From Zantedeschia hybrid cultivar (lineage: Eukaryota > Streptophyta > Magnoliopsida > Alismatales > Araceae), in NCBI GenBank assembly GCA_030544215.1, contig JARZZO010000013.1:28565229-28629228 (forward strand): DNA of 64,000 bases, read 5' to 3'. The position numbers and the translations under genes are program-made. Under the pieces are notes generated by a model. That model saw nothing but the letters and a program-made list of their open reading frames with translations. It was not told where the DNA came from and did no database searches. Shown here piece by piece: positions 11,481 to 22,291 of this stretch. The number at the start of each line of letters is the position of its first letter. The first letter of the stretch is position 1.

Positions 11481-12713
11481 TTCATATGCTATGAACCCTG
11501 TTTATTGAAATACAAAAACATTCTAGCATTCAAATTAATTCAACTCATTTAAATATGACAATAACTCAGCATATAGAGAAGTATGTCTCAAATAAATAAT
11601 GTCCATAAAAAATATTTAAAAGTAAATATTCTTGTCTAATATACAAATTCAAGCCCTCACAAAAGGCAAAGACTTTGTCAAAAAGAAGATCTCCTTAAAC
11701 AACTAGTGTAGAGTTTTGATGCTTCTAGTCAAGATGCCGTCTTGAACAATAACTTGAAAATAAGACGAAAATATTTCATACTTAGCAACTAAAATAACAT
11801 TAATACTAGCATTAAAAGAAAACATCTTCAAGCAAATTTAGAACATAGAAAAAAATAAAACTAAGACTGAAAAATAAAACTAACTCTATACAGTTAGCAT
11901 AACTGTGAAATTCAAATGAACAATGAAAATTTATGCTTTCAATAATGATGGTTTGCGTGTTAGTTATTATAAAAATATTTTAAAGAAGTATATAACATAT
12001 TTAGACCCACCATAAAAAATGTTCAAAAAATAAATAAATAAAACAAAATAGATTGTATTTTTATGCGGTGCAACAAGTATAACTCTTCTTCTTCTTCTAC
12101 ATAAGTCAAACAAGCTATTTTTTAAGGGGGCCTTTCTCGTTAAAATATAACAAACATATACATCATAACATCTACGTAGGAAAATTCTCTTTCGCAAAGG
12201 AATAAATGTTTACATGCATGTGAATGTCACCTTTTTCGCCCCCATTTTATCATGAAGTATGAACAGAATAAGCAAAATCAAGTAATGAATGGTAGGACAT
12301 TAGCGTTGCCTAATATCACATTAGCGTTGCTTGACATCAAACTTCGAAATAATGAAATGTAGTGCCACATTGACACAAGGGAGATAGCAGGAAGCGCAAT
12401 CGACCTCCACGATTGACCTTCACGGCTTTGATGTAGTTTGAAGCCTTTGTACTCTACCAAGTTATAAGAATAGAGATGGCATCCTCTGCTAGGTTATAAA
12501 AAGAGAGATGGGGACACTTGCCATCCTTCACTAGGTTAGAGAGAGAGAAGAGAAGCAAAGGTTTAGGTCAGTGCCCATGTGTAGTTTGAAGCCTTCCACA
12601 CAATGTCCTATCATCCAAAGCTCTGCCTGTTATAGGGTGGAAAGAGCGTCATCTATGCACATTGCAGGTTTTAGAGAACGGATGGAGGCCACCATCTAAC
12701 AGGTTTTTGTGTA

Positions 12714-12756
<43 letters not shown>

Positions 12757-12758
12757 AT
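11481..12758. other. No supported gene; microsatellite at the right end
   Basis: The segment is AT-rich, with no protein match seen on either strand. A (GT)n(GA)n microsatellite occupies 12711-12754, right beside the inverted-LTR element. Confidence 0.5.
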
Positions 12759-13872
12759 TGTTAGACCGAGATGACCATCAACTCTACAAGGATAGGAGTT
12801 TATCCTTATCTCTATTGCAGAGAGATAACTACAGGAGACTTGGTCTCCCACGTTCCCTAAAACAAGGAGGCAATTATCATGGGAGCGGAGGTGGCTAACG
12901 GAGGATGATGCCTCTATTAATAGGAGGGTTCCCTGTCCTCTAAGAACAGATGCAACAAGTGTGAGAAATAAAGAGATTACCCTTGAAGATCTCTTTGGTT
13001 AGACATCGGAGCTCCCCTCAATCTTTCTTCGTTTTTCTTCTACATCGTAGGGCGGCTGCGGCACGAGGGGAGGGCGGCCGCGGTGTGGAGCTGCGAGCAG
13101 CGGAGGGCGGCGGTGGGCCGCGGTAGCGGCGAGCAACGGAGGGCGGCGTCGGTTTGCGGCAGCGGCGGAGTGCGGTGGCGAGATGCGGTGCGCAGCGACG
13201 CGATGCGCAGCGGCGAGCCGGGTGTTGCAGTGGTGAGCGCGGCAGCGGCGGGTGCGGCGGCGAGGTGCGGTGCGCAGCGACGCGATGCGCAGCGGCGAGG
13301 CGGGTGCTGTAGCGACGAGCCGGGGTGCGGCAGCGAGGTGCGGTGCGCAGCGGCGAGCCGAGGTGTGGTGCGCAGCGACGCGATGCGCAGTGACGAGCCG
13401 GGGTGTGGCAGCGGTGATGAGGGCAGCCGCGATGCGCGGGGAGGGAAGCCGCGGTGCTCGAGGAGGGCGGCTGGGCAGCGGCGAGGTGCGTCTGGTTCGC
13501 GGCCGCAGTGGGTAGCAGTAGCGGCGAGTATCAGCAGGGGTGCAGCAGCCGACGTGCAGCGGAGGGCGAACTTGCTCTGATACCAATGTAGGAGAAAAAC
13601 GGAGAAGGATTGGGGGGAGCTCCAATGGCTAACCAAAGAGGTCTTCAAGGGTAATCTCTCTGTTTCTCACACTTGTTGCATCTGTTCTTAGAGGGCATGG
13701 AACCCTCCTATTAATAAAGGCATCATCCTCCGTTAGCCACCTCCGCTCCCATGGTAACCACCTCCTTGTTTTAGGGAACGTGAGAGACCAAGTCTCCTGT
13801 AGTTATCTCTCTGCAACAGAGATAAGGATAAACTCCTATCCTTGTGGAGTTGATGGTCATCTCGGTCTAACA
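12759..13872 (-). mobile_element. Small element with inverted LTR-like ends (TSD ATCAT)
   Basis: The left arm 12759-13044 (TGTTAGACCGAG..TTCTACA) and right arm 13586-13872 (TGTAGGAG..GTCTAACA) are reverse complements, about 93% identical by eye, and each starts TG and ends CA. ATCAT is directly repeated at 12754-12758 and 13873-13877. Read on the - strand, the right arm is an ordinary 5' LTR: it is followed at once by TTGGTATCAGAGCAA (13571-13585), the usual initiator-tRNA-Met primer site. The left arm is inverted and has no such site. The 540-bp interior is GC-rich and repetitive, with open frames on both strands that look compositional. It could be a rearranged TRIM-like copia derivative. 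Confidence 0.8.
13045..13585. repeat. GC-rich degenerate minisatellite
   Basis: The block GTGCGCAGCGACGCGATGCG recurs at about 13189, 13269 and 13369, with GCGGCGAGCCGGG-like filler between. Long open frames on both strands (13040-13648 -, 13083-13580 +) encode Arg/Ala/Pro-rich low-complexity strings and are best read as a side effect of base composition. Confidence 0.7.
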
Positions 13873-13968
13873 ATCATCACAATCTTCATAGCAGGTTTGA
13901 GAGACAACCAACTGTCCTCTAATAAGCTTGAGAGAGAGAGATGGAGAGTTCTCTTGGTAGCATGTTTG

Positions 13969-14724
13969 TGTTGGGATTTCTCGGTTTCTCCGGATCGCTC
14001 ACGCAGCGGAAAACAAAAATATTTACAGCAATCCGTTCCCGTTTCAAAATCTAAAATGCGATAATCGGATTATCGAAGTTCTCACCGTGTGCGGATTCGA
14101 ATCCGCAGCCGTTCGGTTCCGTCGGTGTGACACCGCAAGCCGCGCAAGCGCCCGGCCTCTAGCAAAGTCCACGCGATCCTCCCCGCGACGGATATCCTCG
14201 AGTTCCTCGTTCTTCGCAGCCCACGAAGCCTCCGCCGGTCGCCGCAATAATCGCCGCAGCGCGCGGACGATTTCCCGTCAAACGGGATTCGGAGAAGCAG
14301 CGGAACAGATATGGATCTGCCTGGACGCCAGAGAAGGACAGAAACTGAGGGGCGGCTAGGGTTAGCAGCAGCTTGGCCTGCTCAGCCCATTCGCTATGTT
14401 TTATACTAACCGCGCGGTTTTTCACAAAAACCCCTAGTTTGTATAAAACCTACTTATTTATCCATCGCCTTGAGAATCATTTGCGTGTGACCCTCTAGGC
14501 CCAAGTACCAGTCCAGTTAATGGCCCAACAAGCCCAGTGACTCATCACTGGCTTTATTAATTAATTAATAACCCTTTATTAATCAATTAATCAATCGAAT
14601 TGATGTCGCACATCGAATTCGACCGGGCCTCCGATCACGTTGGGTGCCAAGCAACACCGCGTGAACCTAGAAGGTATTTGGGGTTAAGTAACCCACTCTT
14701 GGAACCTTTCCGCCGACAGTTACC
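13969..14724 (-). repeat. Copia 3' LTR, outer fragment
   Basis: This is the terminal half of the copia 3' LTR, matching 41547-42303. It ends in TTACC (14720-14724), the target duplicated by the Tat insertion; the LTR resumes after 34529. Open frames such as 14159-14425 (-) recur in the other LTR copies but drift out of frame between copies, so they are not taken as genes. Confidence 0.9.
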
Positions 14725-16041
14725 TGTAGGTGCTTAGAATGACCGTGTGATTAACATGAAAAATTCTATGTTGTTTAGTGCAAAATAATCCTATTAAAAA
14801 CAGCAACTAAGTGCAGTGATCGCCAGAAACTTTTGACTTAAAAGTTTCAAAAGAGATATGATCGCTTACCTGTTTAAACGCGGAAGAAATGGAGTCCTTG
14901 GTTCCCCTTCCTCAGCCGGCTGAAGAAAGAGAGCCCTTCTCGTTCTTTTGTTCTTGCTGTTGAGTTTGAGGTTGAGGATCGTCCAGAAGTCCTTCTGGCT
15001 TTGTGCTTGATTTTCCTTTTTGTTCTCTTGTTGTTGAGTGCAGCAAAAATAGAGAGAGAAAACAAAGAAACAATGATGATGAGAACTTTAAGTAGAAGCA
15101 GTATCTATTCTGATCATGATTTTGAGCATATAATTGAACAGCAAACTTACTTGTTTAAATGGTTTTGAAACCCCTTAAATCAAATAGGTTTTGAAAGATT
15201 GATGCTGTGGTGTGTGTTGCATGAAGTGAATATGAAGAATGAAATTAATTGAAGATGTAGAAATGAAACACTTATGCCTAATTGTTGAAGCCTTGAATGG
15301 ATGAAGATTCTTGAAAGGACGCCGACTTCTGGAAATGGCAGCGCTCCGGCGTTCCGACGTTGTTACTCCGATCTTCAACTCGCTATAATAACGCTCTCTC
15401 TCTTAATGGCTTTCAACTTCTTTTTTTAACTCTTCAATATGTAAGGTATTTATAGACCTCTTCTGCGTTCGCGGATTAACATAGAAAAATTTCTGAATTT
15501 ATCCATCTTAATCGACAGATAAATACTAATTAATTCATCTTTATCTGTAATTATCTAAAACGCGTCCACCATGGCTGATGCCTTTCAGATTAATTAAGAT
15601 AAGGATAAATATCCGGAAAAATTTATCTTTATCTTTATTAGGTAAAATGCGTCTATATGTGTAGACGTCTTTTAAACTAATTAAGATAAGGATAAACATC
15701 CGGAAGATGAGTTAAAATAGCCTAGGAAACCTAAAACGCGTCAAGCTTTACAGACGCCTTTTAGCTAATTAATCAATTGATTAAAAATTCAAATTTAAAC
15801 GTTAAAATAAGAATAAACTCTAAATGGCGTCTACCTGTGTCGACGTCTTTTATAATTCTTCATATTTTAACTGAAATTTGAGTTAAAATCAATTTAATTA
15901 ATTAACTTAAACATGTCTGTTAAACCCGACACTTAAAAAGATCAATAAAAATTAATCAATGATTAAATATCAGACCATTCTGAGGCATTATTATATGATA
16001 TGAAATTTACTCAAAATGATGTCAAAATTAGCTTGTTTACA
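14725..16041 (-). repeat. Tat element 3' LTR
   Basis: It is 1317 bp long and pairs with 33208-34524. A TATA-like TCTATAAATACC lies on the - strand at about 15445-15456. Four dyad motifs lie upstream of it in U3 (15562-15846). The purine-rich AAGGTGAGGCAGC on the - strand at about 16042-16054 borders it. Confidence 0.93.
15562..15846. promoter_or_regulatory. Four dyad motifs in U3 of the Tat 3' LTR
   Basis: GCGTC-N10-GACGC-type cores start at 15562, 15649, 15738 and 15827, about 88 bp apart. Each is flanked by AAA(A) on the left and TTT on the right. They lie about 110-390 bp upstream of the LTR TATA-like box (sense strand), where promoter elements would be. No known plant site with this exact geometry comes to mind. 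Confidence 0.85.
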
Positions 16042-17100
16042 GCTGCCTCACCTTGGCATCGTCTTTGCAAGGAAATGAAATGGAATAGAATGTACTGAAA
16101 AAGTGATGCCAAGGTGTGATGAGACACGCTCTTAACATCACATGATTGGAATTTTTCTCGAAATCATCAATGAAGATAGCTCAAGGAAATCAATGAAATC
16201 AATCCTGTCTAGATGAGGTAGACAAGGAAATAAAATAAAGACGATTAACCTCCTCATAGTGGGAAGTACCCTAGGTCATAGACACTGTAGGTTTCATCAT
16301 AGGGGGCGTTTGCCAGCCAATGTGGACGTGCTGCAGCCATGATGGATCTTAAAAGAAAACAAGAATATTTGATAAAGAATCCAATAAATGATAGAATTCC
16401 AATGATATCTTCAAGCGAACCTCAAAGATAATCAAGATACTCAATTCAGAATTGAATATTTCATATTATATTTGAGATTATTTTGACTTAATGGTCTGAA
16501 ACTTAATCAGTAATTAATCCTTATCACAATGATTTCAAAGTCCTACATGATGCATGCTGGGCTAAAAGAAAAATATAAAGTCAAATAAAATATAAATTAA
16601 TCAAGGATAATATTGTTAAATTGTCATTAATGAGTCAAGACACCAATTCTTGTAATCCAGTACTAAGCCAAAGCTCGTTTATCCACGCACCGTTTCACAA
16701 AAATGGAACCATCGTCCCCACTAATTAACAATCCAACGGCCTATCCGTGCAATTAAGAATTCTCTGGAATTATCACTGTTTTTGTTGTAGGGGAACTCAA
16801 ATTCCAGTTTCATCAAAACCACAAGGTCCTTGATATACTCTAATAAATATTTATCATATAATAATGATGATGCAAAATAATTACATGAAATAGTACAAGG
16901 GTAGAAATAACCGTCCTTTTAGCCACGGTCAACACTTCTTGACCCCCACAGTGGAATCTTCTTGATATTTCCAACTTTACTTGAATTTTCTTGAATTTCC
17001 TGTTTTTCCTGCAATCAAAATCATCAAAATTTCCAAACAAATATTCAATTTGAGCATCAAAATCCACAGAATTTTGGGAAAATAGCAGAATTGCTAAAAC
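16042..17100. other. Tat element 3' untranslated region
   Basis: No gene. This AT-rich spacer lies between the 3' LTR and the first antisense PMD gene. Parts match the old element (see 6201-7463). Confidence 0.5.
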
Positions 17101-17156
17101 GCGTCATGTCGCGCAGACGCCATTAAACTTTGAAACGCGTCGGTTCTCCTCGACAC
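17101..17156. promoter_or_regulatory. Pair of dyad motifs before PMD gene 1
   Basis: Cores lie at 17101-17120 and 17137-17156, both with a 10-base spacer. They sit about 110-165 bp upstream of the TATA-like box of the PMD gene, the same arrangement as in the LTR. Confidence 0.85.
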
Positions 17157-17264
17157 CTTTTACTCACAGAAACAGGTTTCTGCTTGTTCTCTACTCGAAC
17201 TCCAACTCTATCAATGCACATCTCTTTTCCAAACCGGAAAAGGTTACTTAGGATCGCAATTCCT

Positions 17265-17276
17265 TCTATATAAACA
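17265..17276 (+). promoter_or_regulatory. TATA-like box of PMD gene 1
   Basis: TCTATATAAACA lies about 140 bp before the start codon at 17410, a usual distance for a plant core promoter plus 5' leader. It is on the + strand, opposite to gag-pol, and implies that the antisense gene has its own promoter. Confidence 0.6.
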
Positions 17277-17409
17277 CCTTTAGGTTGTTCTCAAGCAATC
17301 CTACCATAATCCAAAGATCCAAAGGATAGTTTTCTTCCAAATTTTCAAGGTTTCTTCAAGGTTTCCAAGCTTCCCAAGTTTCAAGAAGGAGGAACTCCGA
17401 AAAAGAGGG

Positions 17410-18762
17410 ATGGATTCCTCAAACAAGAAGATGAAGATGTCTTTAGAGAAGTTTGCCGACATAGAGAATCACCTCAACGGAAGAGATCCCAATCTTCAAG
17501 TAAGTTCAATCAACTTCTCTTTTCAATTTTTCTTCATGTTCTTCATGTTCTTCATGTTCTTCATATTCTTCTCGTTTTTCATGTTCTTCTCTTTTTATTT
17601 TCAGAATTATCCCATATTTCCTGGACCAAGAAAGTTCACGTCTCTCCCTTGGATTCGTAAACTTGCAAAAAGTGTTAAACTTTCCATGCAAGTATTCATA
17701 TCCAAGTGGAATCTTCAAGGTCTTGTAGTGCTTGTCAAGAAGTATAAGAGCGCGAATGTAGATTGGGCGGCTATGGGTGCCTTAATCGAGTGGTGGCATC
17801 CCCAAACTCATACGTTCTTCTTCCAAGATTTCGAGTGCACGATCCTTCTAGACGAGGCGGAACTTCTATTAGGTCTCCCAAAGACCAAAGAAAACAAAGA
17901 TAAGATAGCTTTGACAAGAGAGAAAATCACCGGTCAACAATTGTTGACATCGATTATGAAGGATCCCTCAGAAGCTAAAGGATGCCTCACCAAGAAGGGG
18001 TTCAATCTTGCAAAGCTAGCCGAGTAGACTCTATATGAAATTGATGATCTAAGGGAGGATGAAGCGGAGGATGTAACGAAAACTTTCGTTACATGCCTTG
18101 CTGGTGCCTTGTTCTTCCCTGCACTGGATAACATCTTAGAAGATGATCAAATTAGTGCTATCTGCGTAATCTTTGAAGGTAAATCCATTAGCACTGCACT
18201 CTTGGCATATCTTTATAGCGGACTTTCTACGGCCTCTGTGGGTCGTCCTCCTTATGGATGCATGTTACTCTTTGCCTTGTGGGTTGAACTTCACTTCAAG
18301 TTTGAGCACAGCAAGAAAAGACCTCTGAATCCATCTCAGATTTTCTTGAGTAGCCCAATTCATTGCATTGCTAACATTGTAAAGTTCAATGAGCACATGG
18401 TTAACAAGGTTCCAAAACTCAAGACCCGAGCCGATTGGAGAGAGTATTTGAAGCTCATGACATCAGACATATTCGACTCGTCTTCACTTGCTCTTGTTGG
18501 AAAACCAGTTTGGGTGCGCCGTGCAGCAGGAGCAGATCTTAAATTAATTGGAGCCACTGAGTTTGTACTATACAATCCACATCGGTGCCTTACTCAACTT
18601 AGCTTGGGCCGTTGTGAATTCCCTGAGTTCTCTCCCACACTCCCAATCAAGAAGCGCGACTTGAAATCCAATGAAGATTATGAAGCCATACAAATCATCA
18701 CTACCTTATGGAACCTCGGCTTTAGTTATCGTGTAAGATCCTCTAAAGATAGAGATAAATGA
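17410..18762 (+). pseudogene. Plant mobile domain gene 1 in the Tat element (antisense)
   Basis: Exon 1 is 17410-17499 and exon 2 is 17605-18762; the 105-bp intron (GTAAGT..TTTTCAG) is supported because skipping it joins conserved sequence. The product would be 415 residues. Around residues 75-115 it has the plant mobile domain pattern ALIEWWHPQTHTFFF..E..ILLDEAELLLGLP, and further on FFPALDNI, SISTALLAYLYSG and LYNPHRC. PMD proteins (PF10536-type; MAIN and MAIL1 of Arabidopsis act in silencing and genome stability) are known both as host proteins and inside transposons. One TAG at 18025-18027 breaks the frame, likely from CAG. It lies antisense to gag-pol with its own TATA box and dyad motifs upstream. 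Function within the element is unknown. Confidence 0.82.
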
Positions 18763-19461
18763 CTGAAATTTCCTTATCTTAAAGGTCTTCACGATATTCT
18801 CCCTTAAATGTCCTCTTTCTCTTTTTTTTGATTTGATTTTGATGTAATAAAGAATTTCATTGAATAAAGATTGATTTTTTCGTGCTTTGAAATCTTTCCC
18901 TAACTTTCTGTGATGTGCACATGATTTTTCCTTAAGTAAAAACTTGATTTTTCCTGAAAATTCAATAGTTCAGGTTCTGTAAAATGTAAAACGCGTCCAC
19001 TCAGAAAGACGCCTTTCAACAATAATTATTTTTCCAGAAATTCAATTTAATCCTCAAAAACCCGATTAAAGCTTAAATTGCGTCTTCTACTGTTGACGCC
19101 TTTAAACTCTCTCTCCTACCTTTTTCAGGATTCTGTCATTAATTCCATGATTAATTCCCTGAAACGCGTCCACTGGACAAGACGCCTTTCATGATTTTCC
19201 TATGTACGGCTCTGACTAGAAGCTTGAAACGCGTCAGGACATGTGGACGTGTTTCAACCAATTTCAAACAGCTGCCCTTGCCGCCTAACTTATGCGCCCT
19301 AAAACGCGTCTTTCTGAGTCGACGCCTTTCACCCTTTTCATTACAGACCCGCAAAGGCCCCCCTTTCTTCCTCACTTTTCACAAAATCTTCTCTCTCCTC
19401 ACCGGCGACCGAGCTCCGGCGATCTCACCCTCTCTCTCCCTCAAAACTCCCTCTCTAGACC
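18763..19461 (+). promoter_or_regulatory. Intergenic promoter region of PMD gene 2
   Basis: This spacer runs between the stop of gene 1 and the start of gene 2 and holds five dyad motifs at 18993-19325 (listed separately). A CT-rich leader (about 19380-19460) precedes the ATG. I do not see a clear TATA box. Confidence 0.5.
18993..19325. promoter_or_regulatory. Cluster of five dyad motifs before PMD gene 2
   Basis: Cores start at 18993, 19080, 19166, 19231 and 19306, all with a 10-base spacer and spaced 65-87 bp apart. Half-sites are mostly perfect GCGTC/GACGC, flanked by AAA and CTTT. The cluster ends about 140 bp before the start codon of PMD gene 2. Confidence 0.88.
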
Positions 19462-22291
19462 ATGGAACACGGTGAAGGATCAAGGAAGAAGAAGGCCTTG
19501 GCCAAGAGGAGGCGGAGGCAAGAAGAAGAAGCTCCCGAGGAGGTGCTGGCGGCGTTAGCCGAGGCGGCGGCCTTCTTGGAGGAGGAGCTCCCTCCACCGG
19601 CACCCATGGCGGTGGAAGAAGAAGAGGAGGGCGACCTCCACACGGTAAGTCTTCTATGGAATGAATGGGGTGAGGAAAAGAGGGGAGAAAGGGGTTCTTG
19701 AAGGAACCCGGAATCTAGACTTGAAAGGCGTCCAGACCAGGTGACGCCTTTCAAAAGGCGTCGCCCTGGGACGACGTCTTTCAAGCAAATTCCGAATTTT
19801 TAATTAGATGGAAAAATAGGTTTGAATTGCGTCAGGGTATGTGGACGTGTTTTGAAACACGTCTGTGTGTGCTGACGCCTTTCAAAATAGAAAGTGAATT
19901 TTCCTATAATTACTGACCCTATTTTTGTTGTTTTTATTTGCAGGGAGTGATGAGGGCTATGATCTCCTGGGACCTAGTTATAGGGGCGTATAGGGGGCTC
20001 CCAGATTTCTAGAAGGCGCGCCTGCGCCGGATGGGGTTCGGCGAGATACTGGACATCGATCCATTTTGGCTTGACCTAGTCCTGCTGCAGGCGCTCAGGG
20101 AGCGTTGGCATGCGGAAAGCCGGGCTTTCCTAATGCCGTGGGGGCATATGGTCCCCACCCTAGAGGACGTGGCCAGGATCACTGGCCTCCGGGTAGAGGG
20201 CCGACCAGTTAGTGGGGTTACTTACCCCAACTATCAGGGATTGGCAGAGGCCTTGCTAAGTATAGAGGTATCCAGCATGGGTAGGGAGTCTAGGATGGTC
20301 CCTAGAGTAGAGGTAGAGGCTGCCCTAGGTCTAGATGAGCCCCGGCGTCGGTCTGACGAGACCCGGGTGGAGTTTAGGGATAGGCTAGCAAAGTCATCCT
20401 CTTCCATCTACTGTAGGGACCCTACCCAGGTAGAGGAGGTAGACCGACAGCTTAGGGTCTTTCTTGTCTTTTTCTTCGGTCGGTTGCTCTTCGGTACGAA
20501 GGGCGACCACATCCACTGTAGATTCCTTTATTTGCTAGATAATCTAGATAGCTTAGGGGAGTACGCTTGGGATGCGGCCCTCCTGGCCCACCTGTTTGCA
20601 GATCTATCCGCGGTCACGCCGGACCGCGAGACTACTGTCAGCGGCTTCTCGCCGTTCCTTCAGGTATTAAATGTTTTATTATTTGTTCATGATATGCAAT
20701 ATGATATGATGTTTTTTCCTAACTTATATGTTCATGAATGCAGGTGTGGAGCTACTACTATTTCCCGCTCGGCAGAGCGAGGATTGTCCGACCTGGCGCT
20801 GTCCCATTGGCCTGCCGCTGGCAGCCAATTGTAGACACCGCCCCTCAGCATCACCAACTGACGGCCCTCCGCCGTCAGTTCCTCGACTATCCAGAGCTTC
20901 TGGTAAGAATTTTTAATTTGTTTAATGCAATTCTTTATTTCTTAAGTGCAATTTATTTATGAATGCTTCTAACCTATATGCAGGTGATCTGGCGCCCGTA
21001 CCTTGGTATGGGCGAGGAGGGTCAGCCGTGGGTGACGGCTGGCAGGAGGAGGTTCGGCAGGCAGATGTGGCTGCACTGCATGAACGAGAGCGAGCCCCTC
21101 CGCCTCCGGCTTGTGATGAGAACGCTGGGCCTCCACCAAGAGTGGATAGATGAAGAGGTCCCGGAAGGCGTTGGAAGGAGCATGAGGGGCAAGCAGGCCC
21201 TCACCGACTGGCGTGCCAAGTTCCCGGAGCAGTATGAGGACTGGCACCGCAGCGGCGTCAGAGTGGAGTCACGGGCGGAGAGTAGCGAGGGCTACCTCCA
21301 GCAGTACCGGGTCCATTACGCCGATCAGCTTCGGCTCCTCCGACCGCTCGATGTAAGTATGCATTCATGCATCTTTAATTTTATTATTATCTTGATTTAT
21401 GTTTGGTGAATGAATGTATGTATGTGTGACTTGCAGGATGCACGTGATGCGGTCATCGTCGACCTCCGGGCCCGCCTACATGATGCCGAGGCCCAGCTCA
21501 AACAAGTCCAGAAGGAGCTATATGATCTGGTATGTATGAATGCATGTTTTAATTAATTAATTGTTTTGGCGATTAATCACTGACAGTGTTCTTTTGGTGC
21601 AGCGAGCCGTCTACACCCAGGCGGCTCCCCCTTCTTATGGAGCTTCTTCATCCACTTCTTCGGCTTATGATGCGGCTCTGGCTGACCTCCAGAGTCAGCT
21701 CGCCTCCGCCATCCATCGGGCTTCTCTTGCGGAGGAGGACCGTGCTGCTCGGGTAAGTTCCCTAACTTTTGATTTCTGAATTTGATCTTGATTGCCTAAT
21801 TGCCTTGAACTTAACAAAATCTTCTTCTGCAGGTTGCTGAGCTTCAGGAAGCCCTTCAGGGGGCTGAAGCGGAACTGGAGCACGCTCGTGCTGCAGCGGC
21901 TCGTGCTGAGGCTGATGCGGCACGGATCCGGGCTCTGGAGGAGCAGGTGGCTCGCCTCTCCACTGGAGACCTTGCACGCCTCCAGATTCGTCTGGAGGTT
22001 GTTACCGAGGAGAGGGACCGCGATTGCCTTCGACTGAAGAGTCTTCAGGGTCGTCTGTCGATTGCAGAGCACAAGCGCCGGATGGTGGAGGAGAGGTACC
22101 AGCGAGCCCGTCAGCGTGCTCAGGAGCGTGGTCTGACCAGTGCCTTCACGGCCAGTGTTGCCATGTCTTCCGGCCAGGCAGGGCCGAGCGCGATGGGGCC
22201 ACCTCCACCTCCTAGCCGCGGACCAGCACCGGACGCACCTGACGAGGCCCAGAGCCAGTTCGATGAGGGCGGAGGGGAGAGCCAGCCTTGA
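19462..22291 (+). pseudogene. Plant mobile domain gene 2 in the Tat element (antisense, seven exons)
   Basis: Exons are 19462-19644, 19944-20663, 20744-20902, 20984-21352, 21437-21529, 21603-21752 and 21833-22291, all with GT..AG introns in phase 0. They give 710 residues. Residues 1-61 are basic, then Glu-rich. The PMD follows (from about residue 91): GFGEILDIDPFWLDLVLLQA, RAFLMPWGHMVPTLEDVARI, TGLRVEGRPV. The C-terminal third (about 480-640) is Ala/Glu/Arg-rich and predicted coiled coil, then a Pro/Gly tail. The layout resembles host PMD proteins with long C-terminal tails. One TAG at 20010-20012 (codon 84) breaks exon 2; translation from the Met at 20031 would still keep most of the PMD. 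Dyad motifs lie upstream and in intron 1. Confidence 0.82.
19728..19878. repeat. Four dyad motifs in intron 1 of PMD gene 2
   Basis: Cores start at 19728, 19758, 19829 and 19859, as two close pairs 30 bp apart. All spacers are 10 bases. Half-sites include GCGTC, ACGTC, GACGC and GACGT. Confidence 0.88.

Noticed and set aside
13040..13648. Long overlapping open frames of about 160-208 codons on both strands
   Set aside because: They encode Arg/Ala/Pro-rich low-complexity strings from a GC-rich minisatellite inside the inverted-LTR element; both strands are open, as expected from composition.
14874..15065. 63-codon Arg/Lys-rich frame repeated at 33357-33548
   Set aside because: It recurs only because both are LTR copies. 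It lies in the transcribed leader and has no domain; its relative at 108-290 is in another frame context.
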